A DNA stretch of 64,000 nucleotides from Tamaricihabitans halophyticus. Its GTDB lineage: Bacteria; Actinomycetota; Actinomycetes; Mycobacteriales; Pseudonocardiaceae. Made by a program: the position numbers and the translations under genes. This document shows positions 26,705 to 34,496 of the stretch, piece by piece; position 1 is the first letter of the stretch, and the number at the start of each line of letters is the position of its first letter. The notes beneath the pieces were generated by a model. The model saw only the letters and a list, made by a program, of their open reading frames with translations. It was not told the DNA's origin and did no database searches. The DNA lies in assembly GCF_004340875.1 (NCBI RefSeq), contig NZ_SLXQ01000001.1, forward strand, positions 620,001 to 684,000, read 5' to 3'.

Positions 26705-28096
26705 GTGAGCCTGCACCTGTTTGACACCGCGACCAAAGCCATGCGGGAGTTCCTTCCCGCACGCTCCGGTACGGCGTCGATCTATGTCTGTGGGCCGACC
26801 GTGCAGGGGCTACCGCATATCGGTCATGTGCGGGGCATGCTGAACTACGACGTGCTCCGGCGCTGGCTGCTGCACAGCGGGTACGACACCCTGCTGGTGC
26901 GCAACGTCACCGATATCGAGGACAAGGTGCTCACGAAGGCGGCCGATGCCGGTCGCCCATGGTGGGAGTGGGCGGCCACGCACGAGCGCGCCTTCGATGC
27001 CGCGTTCGAGGCGCTCGGCTGCCTGCCGGCCTCGGCTACCCCGCGAGCCACCGGGCATATCACCGAGATGATCGAGCTGATCGAACGGCTCATCGCGAGC
27101 GGGCATGCCTACGCCGCGGACGGCGACGTGTACTTCGCGGTGACCACCTTTCCCGATTACGGCAAGCTTTCCGGGCAACATCTGGATCAGATGCAGCAGG
27201 GCGAATCGGCCGCGACCGGCAAGCGGGACCACCGGGACTTCACGCTGTGGAAAGCCGCCAAGCCCGGTGAGCCGTCCTGGCCAACGCCGTGGGGACGAGG
27301 GCGCCCCGGTTGGCATCTGGAATGCTCCGCGATGGCAACGCACTACCTCGGCGCGGAGTTCGATATCCACGGCGGTGGCGCCGATCTGGTCTTCCCGCAC
27401 CACGAGAACGAACTCGCCCAGTCCACGGCGGCCGGTGATCCGTTCGCGCGGTACTGGTTGCACAACGCCTGGGTGTCGCTTGGCGGCGAGAAGATGTCCA
27501 AATCGCTCGGCAATATCGTCGCGATCCCGGAGATGCTCCGCAAGGTACGCGCCGTGGAACTGCGTTACTACCTGGTCTTGCCGCATTACCGCTCGACCAT
27601 TGAGTACACCGACGGCGCGCTCGCCGAAGCGGCGAGTGCCTTCAGACGAATCGAGTCCTTCCTGCAGCGCGTAACCCAGCGTGCTGGAGCGGTGCGGGTA
27701 GGCACGCCGACCGCGGCTTTCGGCGCGGCGCTCGACGATGACCTGGCTACGCCGACCGCGCTTGCCGAGGTGCACAACGCGGTCACCACGGGGAACGCGG
27801 CGCTTGACGAAGGCAGCGAGGAACTGGCCTTGCAGCGGGCCGGCGAGATCCGCGCGATGACCGGAATTCTCGGGCTGGACCCGCTTTCCGACCAGTGGTC
27901 AGCTGAGTCCACAACGGACGATTCGCTGCATGAGGCGCTGGACTCGCTCGTCACCGGTATGCTGGAAACCCGAACCAAAGCACGTGCGGAGCGGGATTTC
28001 ACCACCGCCGACGAGGTCCGAGACCGGTTGCTGCGGGCAGGAATCGCGGTCGAAGATACCCCCGATGGTCCAGTATGGACGGTTAAGGAAAGCTGA
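26705..28096 (+). CDS. cysS: Cysteinyl-tRNA synthetase
   Basis: A 463-residue class I synthetase. It shows [20 protein letters not shown] (zinc Cys and HIGH motif), WHLECSAM (zinc Cys), [11 protein letters not shown] (zinc His) and [11 protein letters not shown] (KMSKS). The C-terminal DALR-like helical domain is normal. GTG start at 26705. The stop overlaps the rlmB start (TGATG), indicating coupling. The neighbouring order ispF-HAD-cysS-rlmB supports housekeeping CysS rather than the mycothiol enzyme MshC. Confidence 0.96.
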   Translation: MSLHLFDTATKAMREFLPARSGTASIYVCGPTVQGLPHIGHVRGMLNYDVLRRWLLHSGYDTLLVRNVTDIEDKVLTKAADAGRPWWEWAATHERAFDAAFEALGCLPASATPRATGHITEMIELIERLIASGHAYAADGDVYFAVTTFPDYGKLSGQHLDQMQQGESAATGKRDHRDFTLWKAAKPGEPSWPTPWGRGRPGWHLECSAMATHYLGAEFDIHGGGADLVFPHHENELAQSTAAGDPFARYWLHNAWVSLGGEKMSKSLGNIVAIPEMLRKVRAVELRYYLVLPHYRSTIEYTDGALAEAASAFRRIESFLQRVTQRAGAVRVGTPTAAFGAALDDDLATPTALAEVHNAVTTGNAALDEGSEELALQRAGEIRAMTGILGLDPLSDQWSAESTTDDSLHEALDSLVTGMLETRTKARAERDFTTADEVRDRLLRAGIAVEDTPDGPVWTVKES

Positions 28097-29052
28097 TGCC
28101 CGGAAATTCCCGGCGACGCGGCGCGGTCCGCAAGCAAGGCAGCAAGAAGGGCCCGACGATCGGTTCCGGCGGGCAGCGCGCGCGGGGGTTGCGTGGCAAG
28201 GGGCCAACCCCGAAGGCGGAGGACCGCACCGGACATCCGGCGCAGCGCAGGGCCAACGCGAAGGCACGGGCCGAACAGGCGAAGGCGAACCGGAAGGAAG
28301 GCCCGGAGCTGGTAGCCGGCCGGAACCCGGTTGTGGAATGCCTGCGCGCGGAGATACCCGCGACCGCGCTGTACGTGGCACTCGGTATCGACACCGACGA
28401 CCGGATCAAGGAGGCGGTGCACACCGCCGCGGACCGCGGGCTGTCGGTACTCGAGGTGCCGCGCCAGGAGCTGGACAAGCTCACTGGCGGCGCGTTGCAC
28501 CAGGGCATTGGCTTGCAGGTGCCGCCGTTCTCCTATGTCACGCCGGAGGACGTGCTCGAGGCGACGCGGGAGTCTGGCGATACCCCGCTGATCGTCGCTC
28601 TCGATGGCGTGACCGATCCGCGCAATCTGGGCGCGGTGATCCGTTCCGCGCTGGCCTTTGGCGCGCACGGCGTGGTGTTGCCACAGCGGCGCAGCGCCGG
28701 GATGACCGCGGTCGCCTGGCGGACCAGCGCTGGCGCTGCCGCGCATCTGCCGGTGGCGATCGCGACCAACCTCACCAGGACACTGCGCTCGTTCGCCGCC
28801 GAAGGCATGATGATCGTGGGCCTGGACGCCGAGGGCTCGGTGGATTTCGACGAGCTGTCCATGGCTACCTCGCCGGTCGTGCTGGTGCTTGGCGCGGAGG
28901 GCAAGGGCCTGTCTCGCCTTGTGCGGGAGACCTGTGACGCGACCGTGCGTATCCCGATGGGGCCGGGTGTGGAATCGCTGAACGCCTCGGTCGCCGCTGG
29001 GGTGCTGCTCGCCGAGGTGGCCAGGCGGCGACGGATCGCGGGACGTACTTAG
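28096..29052 (+). CDS. rlmB: 23S rRNA (guanosine-2'-O-)-methyltransferase RlmB
   Basis: A 318-residue SpoU-class methyltransferase. A basic, disordered N-terminus (about 1-70) is followed by a substrate-binding domain ([11 protein letters not shown]) and the trefoil-knot catalytic domain with [31 protein letters not shown] and [20 protein letters not shown]. It methylates a guanosine in the 23S peptidyl-transferase region (G2251 in E. coli). Translationally coupled to cysS and followed by a hairpin terminator. Confidence 0.94.
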   Translation: MPGNSRRRGAVRKQGSKKGPTIGSGGQRARGLRGKGPTPKAEDRTGHPAQRRANAKARAEQAKANRKEGPELVAGRNPVVECLRAEIPATALYVALGIDTDDRIKEAVHTAADRGLSVLEVPRQELDKLTGGALHQGIGLQVPPFSYVTPEDVLEATRESGDTPLIVALDGVTDPRNLGAVIRSALAFGAHGVVLPQRRSAGMTAVAWRTSAGAAAHLPVAIATNLTRTLRSFAAEGMMIVGLDAEGSVDFDELSMATSPVVLVLGAEGKGLSRLVRETCDATVRIPMGPGVESLNASVAAGVLLAEVARRRRIAGRT

Positions 29053-29073
29053 CGAAACCGGGCACGCTCGATG

Positions 29074-29099
29074 CGCCGCTCGGATAAGGTCGAGCGGCG
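29074..29099 (+). terminator. Terminator after the carD-rlmB gene string
   Basis: CGCCGCTCG (29074-29082) and CGAGCGGCG (29091-29099), perfect 9-bp arms with an 8-base loop, 22 bases past the rlmB stop. The MBOAT gene begins only 26 bases later, so some read-through or a promoter within the hairpin region is needed for it. Confidence 0.65.
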
Positions 29100-29124
29100 T
29101 AACCGCTGACCCGAGGCGGAGAGG

Positions 29125-30558
29125 ATGTCGTTCGCTAGCCCGCTGTTCCTGTGGTACTTCGTGCCAGCCACGCTCCTCGCTGTCCTGATCGCGCCACGAA
29201 AATGGCGGAACGGGATTATCGCCACCGGCAGTCTGATCTTCTACGCGACCGGTGCCGGGCCGACCACGCTGCTGTTGCTTTCCTGCATGGTGGTGAACTT
29301 CCTTGCCGGCCCGGCGCTGGAGCCGGACGAATGGGATTGGCGTCAGGCGACCCGCAGGCGGCTGCTGATCGGCGTGATCATTTTCGATGTCGCGGTGCTG
29401 GTGATCTGGAAGTACGCCGGATTCGCCAGCGAGCAGATCGCCGGGTTCGCCCAGCTGTTCGGCGGCGATTCGCCGGTGCTGCATCTGGCGCTGCCGATCG
29501 GGATCTCGTTCTACACGTTCCACCACATCTCGTATGTCGTGGATATCTACCGGGGTGAGCGCAAGGCGCTGCGCAACCCGGTCTCCTTCGCCACCTACAT
29601 CTCGATGTTCCCGCAGCTGGTGGCCGGGCCGATCGTGCGGTATAGGGAGATCGCGGACCAGCTACCGCAGCACCGCAGTCACCGGCTGGATGACGTGGCG
29701 GCGGGGTTCCCCCGGTTCGCGCTCGGGCTGTGCAAGAAGGTCATCATCGCGGACTCGCTGGCGCCGGTGGCCGATGCCTGTTTTGCCACCTCGGGCGAGG
29801 ACATGACCTTCGCGATCGCCTGGCTCGGCGCGATCACCTTCACGCTCCAGCTGTACTTTGACTTTTCTGGGTACTCGGATATGGCGATCGGGCTTGGCCG
29901 GATGCTGGGTTTCCGGCTACCGGAGAACTTCGCGCGGCCGTATTCCTCGGTGACGGTGACCGAGTTCTGGCGGCGCTGGCATATGTCGCTGTCCCGCTGG
30001 TTCCGCGACTACGTGTACATCCCGCTCGGCGGTAACCGGGGTGGTGCCGCGAAGACGTACCGCAACCTGTGCATCGTGTTCGTGCTGACCGGCTTCTGGC
30101 ACGGCGCGGCGTGGACCTTCCTGGTGTGGGGCGCCTATCACGGGGCACTGCTGATCATCGAGCGCGGTTTCGGGTGGGATCGGGCGCCGACCGGTCGGTT
30201 CGCCTATATCCGTCGGCGGGCGCTGACCATGCTGCTCGTGGTGATCGGCTGGGTGTTCTTCAATGCGGCCGATATGGGCGCGGCGCTGACCATGATCGGG
30301 AACATGCTGCTGCCCGACTTCACCGGGCTCACCGATGCCGTGACGGTCGCGCTGACCAACCAGCGCGGCTGGATCCTGCTCGCCGCGCTGGCCATCGTGT
30401 TCCTGCCGCCGCATCCGGTCGCTGGGCCGATGCTGGAGTCCTCGCGCGGAAAGGTGGCCGGGGCGCTGCGCATCGGAGTCATGACCGTGGGTCTCGCCTA
30501 CGCCGCGATCCTCGTAGCCACCGGCACCTTCAGCCCCTTCCTCTACTACCAGTTCTGA
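29125..30558 (+). CDS. MBOAT-family membrane O-acyltransferase (AlgI-like)
   Basis: A 477-residue integral membrane protein with about 11 hydrophobic segments. AlgI/MBOAT signatures are present: LPIGISFYTFHHISYVVDIY, SMFPQLVAGPIVRY, and the catalytic-His region CIVFVLTGFWHGAAWTFLVW. Such enzymes pass acetyl groups across the membrane to a polysaccharide, normally with an AlgJ/AlgX-like partner; a candidate lies 18.5 kb away at 49087. The last codons (TAC TAC CAG TTC TGA) coincide with the proposed attachment core of the element at 30545-39554. Confidence 0.9.
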   Translation: MSFASPLFLWYFVPATLLAVLIAPRKWRNGIIATGSLIFYATGAGPTTLLLLSCMVVNFLAGPALEPDEWDWRQATRRRLLIGVIIFDVAVLVIWKYAGFASEQIAGFAQLFGGDSPVLHLALPIGISFYTFHHISYVVDIYRGERKALRNPVSFATYISMFPQLVAGPIVRYREIADQLPQHRSHRLDDVAAGFPRFALGLCKKVIIADSLAPVADACFATSGEDMTFAIAWLGAITFTLQLYFDFSGYSDMAIGLGRMLGFRLPENFARPYSSVTVTEFWRRWHMSLSRWFRDYVYIPLGGNRGGAAKTYRNLCIVFVLTGFWHGAAWTFLVWGAYHGALLIIERGFGWDRAPTGRFAYIRRRALTMLLVVIGWVFFNAADMGAALTMIGNMLLPDFTGLTDAVTVALTNQRGWILLAALAIVFLPPHPVAGPMLESSRGKVAGALRIGVMTVGLAYAAILVATGTFSPFLYYQF

Positions 30559-31200
30559 GAACGGGATCTTCCCGAACTCGACGGACAACACCGATATGGC
30601 TCCTGACCTGCTGAATTACAGCTCAGTAGTTCTCGGTATTGCCTAGCGCTTCCCTACGTCACGCGGCATGGGCGCGACATGATCTTGGGCTAGCCAGCAC
30701 CACACACCTCCAGCGCGGCCGGTGGTTTCGGGTCAAGACACGCTTTCCCGTCTTGACGCGGTGCCTCCGGCCGTTTGTCATGCTCGGGCTGCCGGGGTGG
30801 TGGCTTCGTCGGTTGTTCGGTGGCAAGCGAGCCTGGCTCGCGCGGCAGCGATCGCCCGGACCAGCTCGGCCAGGCCGTCATGCTCGGCGATCGTCACGGC
30901 CTGGACCCGACTGCGGGTGCTGGTTCTGTGGGTGTCCTCGCGCCGTCGTGCGGCGGCCGATGCCAGGATGCCGGCGAGGGCGGTCGCGCCGAGCGGCCGC
31001 CGGGCGGGAGCGCGAGCGGTAGCCCGGCGTGCCGGGATGCGCGGGACCGGCCTACGCAGCGCGCGCTGTTCGCGCCGCCGCGCGGCGGCGCGCTTGATCC
31101 CCTAGAGCCAAATTCCGCAGTGGTGCTGGTTGAACGACGTGGCTAACTGTCGGCGGTGCCCATGCCTGGGTGTCGGCACGCATCATGGCGGATGGTGGCG
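30559..31200. other. Left-end non-coding or decayed stretch of the element
   Basis: No complete gene. A small hairpin CGGGATCTTCCCG follows the MBOAT stop. A minus-strand frame at 30778-31101 is listed separately. A perfect 20-bp palindrome built of GCGCCGCCGC and its complement spans 31072-31091. The 31110-31200 part has only weak hairpins (such as GTGCC...GGCAC), possibly the terminator of the IMPase gene. Confidence 0.5.
30778..31101 (-). pseudogene. Open minus-strand frame without a start codon
   Basis: About 107 codons run from a TAG at 31102-31104 to a TGA at 30778-30780 with coding-like GC third positions and a plausible basic protein (RAAARRREQRALRRP, then VQAVTIAEHDGLAELVRAIA). There is no ATG or well-placed GTG at its beginning, so this looks like the 3' remnant of an Arg/Ala-rich element protein whose start has been lost. 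Function unknown; it could also be a chance open frame. Confidence 0.3.
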
Positions 31201-31998
31201 TTAGTGGTTGGTGCTGTTGATGATGGCGAGGAATTGTTCGGTGATGGCGGGGGTGCAGGCGATGGTGTCGTGTGATTCGAAGGTGTGGGTGTTGCCGGTG
31301 GAGGCGATGACGTTGGCGCCGGCTTCGCGGGCGATGAGTACGCCGGCTCCGGTGTCCCAGGGTTTGTTGTTGAGCATGATGCAGGCGTCGGTGCGGCCTT
31401 CGGCTACCCAGGTGAGGTCGAGGGATGCGGCGCCGAACATGCGGACGCGTTCGACGTTGTCGGCGAGTGCTTGGGTGACGGCGAAGCGGCGGCGGTTTTT
31501 CTTGGCGGCGTTGGTTCCGGTGGCGTAGTCGCCGAGGGACACGATGGCGCGGTTGAGTTGGGTGGTGTTGCTGGCGTGGATGGGTTGGCCGTTGCGGTAG
31601 GCGCCGCCGTTTTTGGTGGCGTGGTAGCGCAGGTCGAGGAAGGGTGCGTGGATCACGGCTACGACGGGTTCACCGTGGTGCACGAGCGCGAGGGATGTCG
31701 CGCAGAGTGGTAGGCCGTGGGCGAAGTTGGAGGTCCCGTCGATCGGGTCGAGTGCCCACACGTATTCGGTGTTCTCGTCGATCACGCCGCCGCCGTGTTC
31801 TTCCCCGAGGAACGCGAAGTGTGGGGTGGCGCGTTGTAGGTGTGCCTGCATTTCGTGCTGGATGTGCAGATCAAGGTCGGTGACGATATCGCGGTCGTGC
31901 TTGTCGCTGATCGTGCCGGGCGGCATGGTCGCCAGCAGTTTCTGCCCAAGGTCTACCGCTTCGAAAGCGACCGCGAGCAGGTCACGATGGTCGTTCAC
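31201..31998 (-). CDS. Inositol monophosphatase-family phosphatase (AICE cargo)
   Basis: A 265-residue IMPase/FIG-superfamily protein. The lithium-sensitive metal site motifs are intact: GEEHGG (Glu), WALDPIDGTSNFAHG (two Asp) and WDTGAGVLIAREAG (Asp). The ATG overlaps the stop of the regulator at 31995 by 4 bases, so the two are one operon. Codon choice (frequent GTG, TTG, GGT) is less GC-biased than chromosomal neighbours. Substrate could be an inositol or nucleotide phosphate (3'-phosphoadenosine). Its use to the element is not evident. Confidence 0.88.
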   Translation of the reverse strand: MNDHRDLLAVAFEAVDLGQKLLATMPPGTISDKHDRDIVTDLDLHIQHEMQAHLQRATPHFAFLGEEHGGGVIDENTEYVWALDPIDGTSNFAHGLPLCATSLALVHHGEPVVAVIHAPFLDLRYHATKNGGAYRNGQPIHASNTTQLNRAIVSLGDYATGTNAAKKNRRRFAVTQALADNVERVRMFGAASLDLTWVAEGRTDACIMLNNKPWDTGAGVLIAREAGANVIASTGNTHTFESHDTIACTPAITEQFLAIINSTNH

Positions 31999-32879
31999 GC
32001 GGGCACGTCCTTTCCGCGTTGCCAGATCGATTCGAAGACCTGAGTGAAGGTATCGAACAGCCCTGGTGTGTGGTCCTGGCGTTCGATCATGAACGTGGGT
32101 GATTCGACACCCCGCGCGTCCGGTAGGTAGGGCTGCACGACACAGGTGGTGTCGTCGATGACTGTGATGTTGAACCGGATTGGTTCGTCGTAGACCTTGA
32201 TACGCAGGTTGCCCCGTGCATCCGGGGAAAGTTTGCGGTGCAGGCGTTGCAGTGTCTGAATGTTGAGCCTGGTCAGGGTGGAGAGCACCCCTTCGGGGTG
32301 GGATTCTTCGCGTTCGCGCTCACCGATGTAGCTGCCTTCGGGGTCGAGGAACAGGCAGTCAACGGTTGTCCCTGATTCCAGTAGGTCCATCAGGGACTTG
32401 TCGGAATAGCTTTGACACAGCATGTTCAGCGAGAGACCAACCATCGCGATCCGCTCGGCCCCGTCGAAGAGCTTGTGTGGCGGGAACTCATGCGAGAAGT
32501 CGGGCCGGGACTGGAACACGGCCGCTACGTCGGCCACGGCGCCCTGCGGGTCCGGCTTGGCCCTACCCGCAGGGCTACTCGGCGTCTCTTTGGCGGGCGG
32601 CTCGGGTACAAACTCGATACCGCCACTGTGTTCCTGAAAGAGCTGGTCAACAGTCCAGCCTGGGAACATCGCTTCGAGTACCCGGCAGTGATCGGCATAC
32701 GGCAGCCCTTGGATATCGCGGGACAGCCACCGGTAGAACTGGGCCTTGCTCGGTCCTCCACCGACCAGGGTCTTGTCGACCTTCGCGGCGTACTTGTCGT
32801 ATTCGCGACAGAACGCGCGGTGTCCCTGCAAGTGTCGCTGCCGGAGCAACACCTTGAGCACGATCGGTTTGTCTGCCAA
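31995..32879 (-). CDS. AICE-associated HTH regulator (DUF5919-like C-terminal domain)
   Basis: A 294-residue protein. Residues about 15-80 look like a helix-turn-helix (LVGGGPSKAQFYRWLSRDI, then YADHCRVLEAMFPGWTV). A Pro-rich linker follows, then a sensor-like domain of about 180 residues (RIAMVGLSLNMLCQSY, VDCLFLDPEGSYIGERE, then LFDTFTQVFESIWQRG). I link this C-terminal type to DUF5919 from memory. It heads the operon with the IMPase and is divergent from pra; the GAGAC-rich region at 32895-32975 between them is a likely operator zone. Confidence 0.7.
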   Translation of the reverse strand: MADKPIVLKVLLRQRHLQGHRAFCREYDKYAAKVDKTLVGGGPSKAQFYRWLSRDIQGLPYADHCRVLEAMFPGWTVDQLFQEHSGGIEFVPEPPAKETPSSPAGRAKPDPQGAVADVAAVFQSRPDFSHEFPPHKLFDGAERIAMVGLSLNMLCQSYSDKSLMDLLESGTTVDCLFLDPEGSYIGEREREESHPEGVLSTLTRLNIQTLQRLHRKLSPDARGNLRIKVYDEPIRFNITVIDDTTCVVQPYLPDARGVESPTFMIERQDHTPGLFDTFTQVFESIWQRGKDVPA

Positions 32880-32894
32880 CGCTCAACCCCCAGG

Positions 32895-32975
32895 GTCTCT
32901 TGATGTTGTGCCTACCCTAGCAGCGAGATGAGACAAAGACGAGACTCGGTGATAACCAGATGTCTCAGGCGAGAC
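32895..32975. promoter_or_regulatory. Cluster of GAGAC/GTCTC pentamers in the divergent AICE promoter
   Basis: Five copies of GAGAC or its complement lie within 81 bases (32895-32899, 32930-32934, 32941-32945, 32962-32966, 32971-32975). The last two form GTCTC-AGGC-GAGAC, an inverted repeat. The cluster sits between the regulator/IMPase operon and pra. Chance would give far fewer, so it is a candidate binding array for the element's regulator. Confidence 0.5.
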
Positions 32976-33068
32976 ACGCACGGTGTCGTGACGGGACTGG
33001 ATTTCGCCGAAAGTTGTGGTGTGCCGCTGAGCAAGGCGGAAACGAGATCACGACGGAAGGCAATCACG

Positions 33069-33530
33069 ATGGCGATTCAGAAGAGGCACCGGTTCCCGAT
33101 CGAGTTTGATGTGGCATTCCCGCAGGGGCTTGTGCTGGTCGGCGAGGTCACCCCGGACAACGAGTATCAGTCGAGGGAGGATCGCGCGGCGGGCCGGCCG
33201 ACTCGGCAACGAGTCGACGAAGCCACCGGACAGCGGCAGTGGAAGGCGACCGTCACGGACCCGGATGAGCAGAACGCGAAACGCGCGTCCTTTGAGGTGA
33301 CCTTGCTCGGTGATGTGCAGCCGGTGCCCACGACACCCGAGGCGCTACCGGGTATGCGCCCGATCGAGCTGGAAGGGCTGACGGCTGAACCCAAGGTAGC
33401 CGGGACCGGCGAGTTCAAGTATCAGTCCTTCGTGTTTCGCGCGACGGGATTCAAAGCTTCGGCAACTGGCACGGGTCGCGGTTCAGCCGCCAAGTCGGCA
33501 GCGTCTGAGTCCAGCGCCAAGGCCGCCTGA
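33069..33530 (+). CDS. pra: Pra-like activator of replication, integration and excision
   Basis: A 153-residue protein resembling pSAM2 Pra. It opens with FPIEFDVAFPQGLVLVGEVT, carries a central WKATVTDPDEQNAKRASFEV, then GMRPIELEGLTAEPKV and FVFRATGF, and ends in a Ser/Ala-rich tail. In pSAM2, Pra switches on rep, xis and int. The ATG at 33069 follows GGAAGG; the open frame upstream to 32928 is non-coding promoter DNA. It is the first gene of the element's plus-strand string, downstream of the GAGAC cluster. Confidence 0.8.
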   Translation: MAIQKRHRFPIEFDVAFPQGLVLVGEVTPDNEYQSREDRAAGRPTRQRVDEATGQRQWKATVTDPDEQNAKRASFEVTLLGDVQPVPTTPEALPGMRPIELEGLTAEPKVAGTGEFKYQSFVFRATGFKASATGTGRGSAAKSAASESSAKAA

Positions 33531-33565
33531 TAACGCTGCGGTGATCAACACAGAGGGGCGTGCAC

Positions 33566-33859
33566 ATGGTGGCCAAGAAATCGGTCAGGGCATGGGAAGA
33601 GGCGTACCGGCGATATGGCGCCGCTTCCGACCATGCTGCCCGACTGCGCGAGGTGGACGCGGCAACAGCACAGGAGATGGCATGGGCGTCCTTCGCTGTC
33701 GCGGCCGCGTGGCGACACATCGCGCATGACCGCGACCTCGCGTGGTGGACAGTGGCCGCCCTGGAAAGCGCGGCGCAAGCATTCGAAGACCAGGCCGAGG
33801 ATTGGGAAATCCGTTCCGCCGAAGCGACGTACGGCGTGCGGGTCAACTATCCCGGCTGA
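33566..33859 (+). CDS. Small AICE protein of unknown function
   Basis: About 97 residues, strongly helical (SVRAWEEAYRRYGAASDHAARLR with Ala/Trp-rich AAWRHIAHDRDLAWWTVAAL). Start ATG 33566, or GTG 33560 two codons earlier; GAGGGG precedes. Similar short helical proteins occur between pra and tra in other AICEs, but I cannot name a function. Confidence 0.65.
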   Translation: MVAKKSVRAWEEAYRRYGAASDHAARLREVDAATAQEMAWASFAVAAAWRHIAHDRDLAWWTVAALESAAQAFEDQAEDWEIRSAEATYGVRVNYPG

Positions 33860-33893
33860 GAATCAGACATGAGCACGAAAGGGCACCGCTTCC

Positions 33894-34160
33894 ATGAGCG
33901 ACCCGAAGCGGCAACGGTTGCCGCAGGTATCCACATTGATGGCAGCACATGATGCCCTGGTCGCGATCCGTCCGCGCCGAGACGCGGCGCTGACCGTATG
34001 GCACGACTACCACCTGCGCAGTTCGGCCGTCTATGCCGAGATCGCAGAGATCGACCGTGGCCACCACCACGAAGCACTGTACTGGGCAGATCGCGAGAAA
34101 CGCACGGCGGAAGCGATCAGTGAAGAGATCAAGAAAGGCGGAACGACCCGAACACAGTAA
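33894..34160 (+). CDS. Small AICE protein (AMED_5909-like)
   Basis: An 88-residue helical protein (STLMAAHDALVAIRPRRDAA, then VYAEIAEIDRGHHHEALYWA). The family name AMED_5909, taken from Amycolatopsis mediterranei, is a recollection. It is followed by a 160-base leader with two hairpins before the transfer genes. Function unknown. Confidence 0.6.
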   Translation: MSDPKRQRLPQVSTLMAAHDALVAIRPRRDAALTVWHDYHLRSSAVYAEIAEIDRGHHHEALYWADREKRTAEAISEEIKKGGTTRTQ

Positions 34161-34322
34161 CCAACAACTGAATAGTCCTTTGTAGATTTCACGCACGCAG
34201 GGTCGTGCGGCGATGCCGCGCGTCTTGTGAAGGGTTTCTGTGTGCGTGGGCGCAGAAGCGGAATCTCTTGGCTACCAACCTGTTTTCCGCTTCTGCGCTG
34301 TCCACACCAGACGGAGTGAACA
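34161..34322 (+). promoter_or_regulatory. Structured leader upstream of the transfer/replication genes
   Basis: Two stem-loops follow each other: CACGCACGCAG (about 34192-34202) with near-complement CTGTGTGCGTG (about 34238-34248), one mismatch; and a perfect 13-bp stem CGCAGAAGCGGAA (34251-34263) with TTCCGCTTCTGCG (34285-34297). They precede the zinc-ribbon/traB/rep string and could terminate upstream transcription or act as an attenuator. Confidence 0.5.
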
Positions 34323-34496
34323 GTGGCTAGCTTAGATGATGAACGGCGGCGCGCGCCAGACGGAAGTGTCACTCGTCGGTGCGCAATGTGTCGGCGGTTC
34401 GCGCGGTTGGCGCCGGGTGATCGGGAGTGTTGCCGGTGCGCGGGCCGGTTGCCGCTTGATGTCGGGTTGTCTCGTCGGGGCGGTGGTCGCCGATGA
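34323..34496 (+). CDS. Small zinc-ribbon-like protein of the AICE
   Basis: A 57-residue protein starting at GTG 34323 (CGGAG 7 bases upstream) and overlapping the traB start by 4 bases (ATGA). It carries CAMCRRFARLAPGDRECCRC, a CxxC...CCxxC pattern able to bind zinc, in a basic Arg-rich context. Translational coupling to the translocase supports that it is real despite its length. Its role may be DNA binding or control of transfer (inference). Confidence 0.6.
   Translation: MASLDDERRRAPDGSVTRRCAMCRRFARLAPGDRECCRCAGRLPLDVGLSRRGGGRR

Noticed and set aside
27586-29526. 646-residue minus-strand frame
   Set aside because: Lies opposite cysS, rlmB and MBOAT, all with full family motifs; low-complexity translation.
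31285-31713. Glycine/valine-rich 142-residue plus-strand frame
   Set aside because: Antisense to the IMPase gene, whose metal-site motifs are intact; repetitive composition arises from the GTG/GGT-rich complementary strand.
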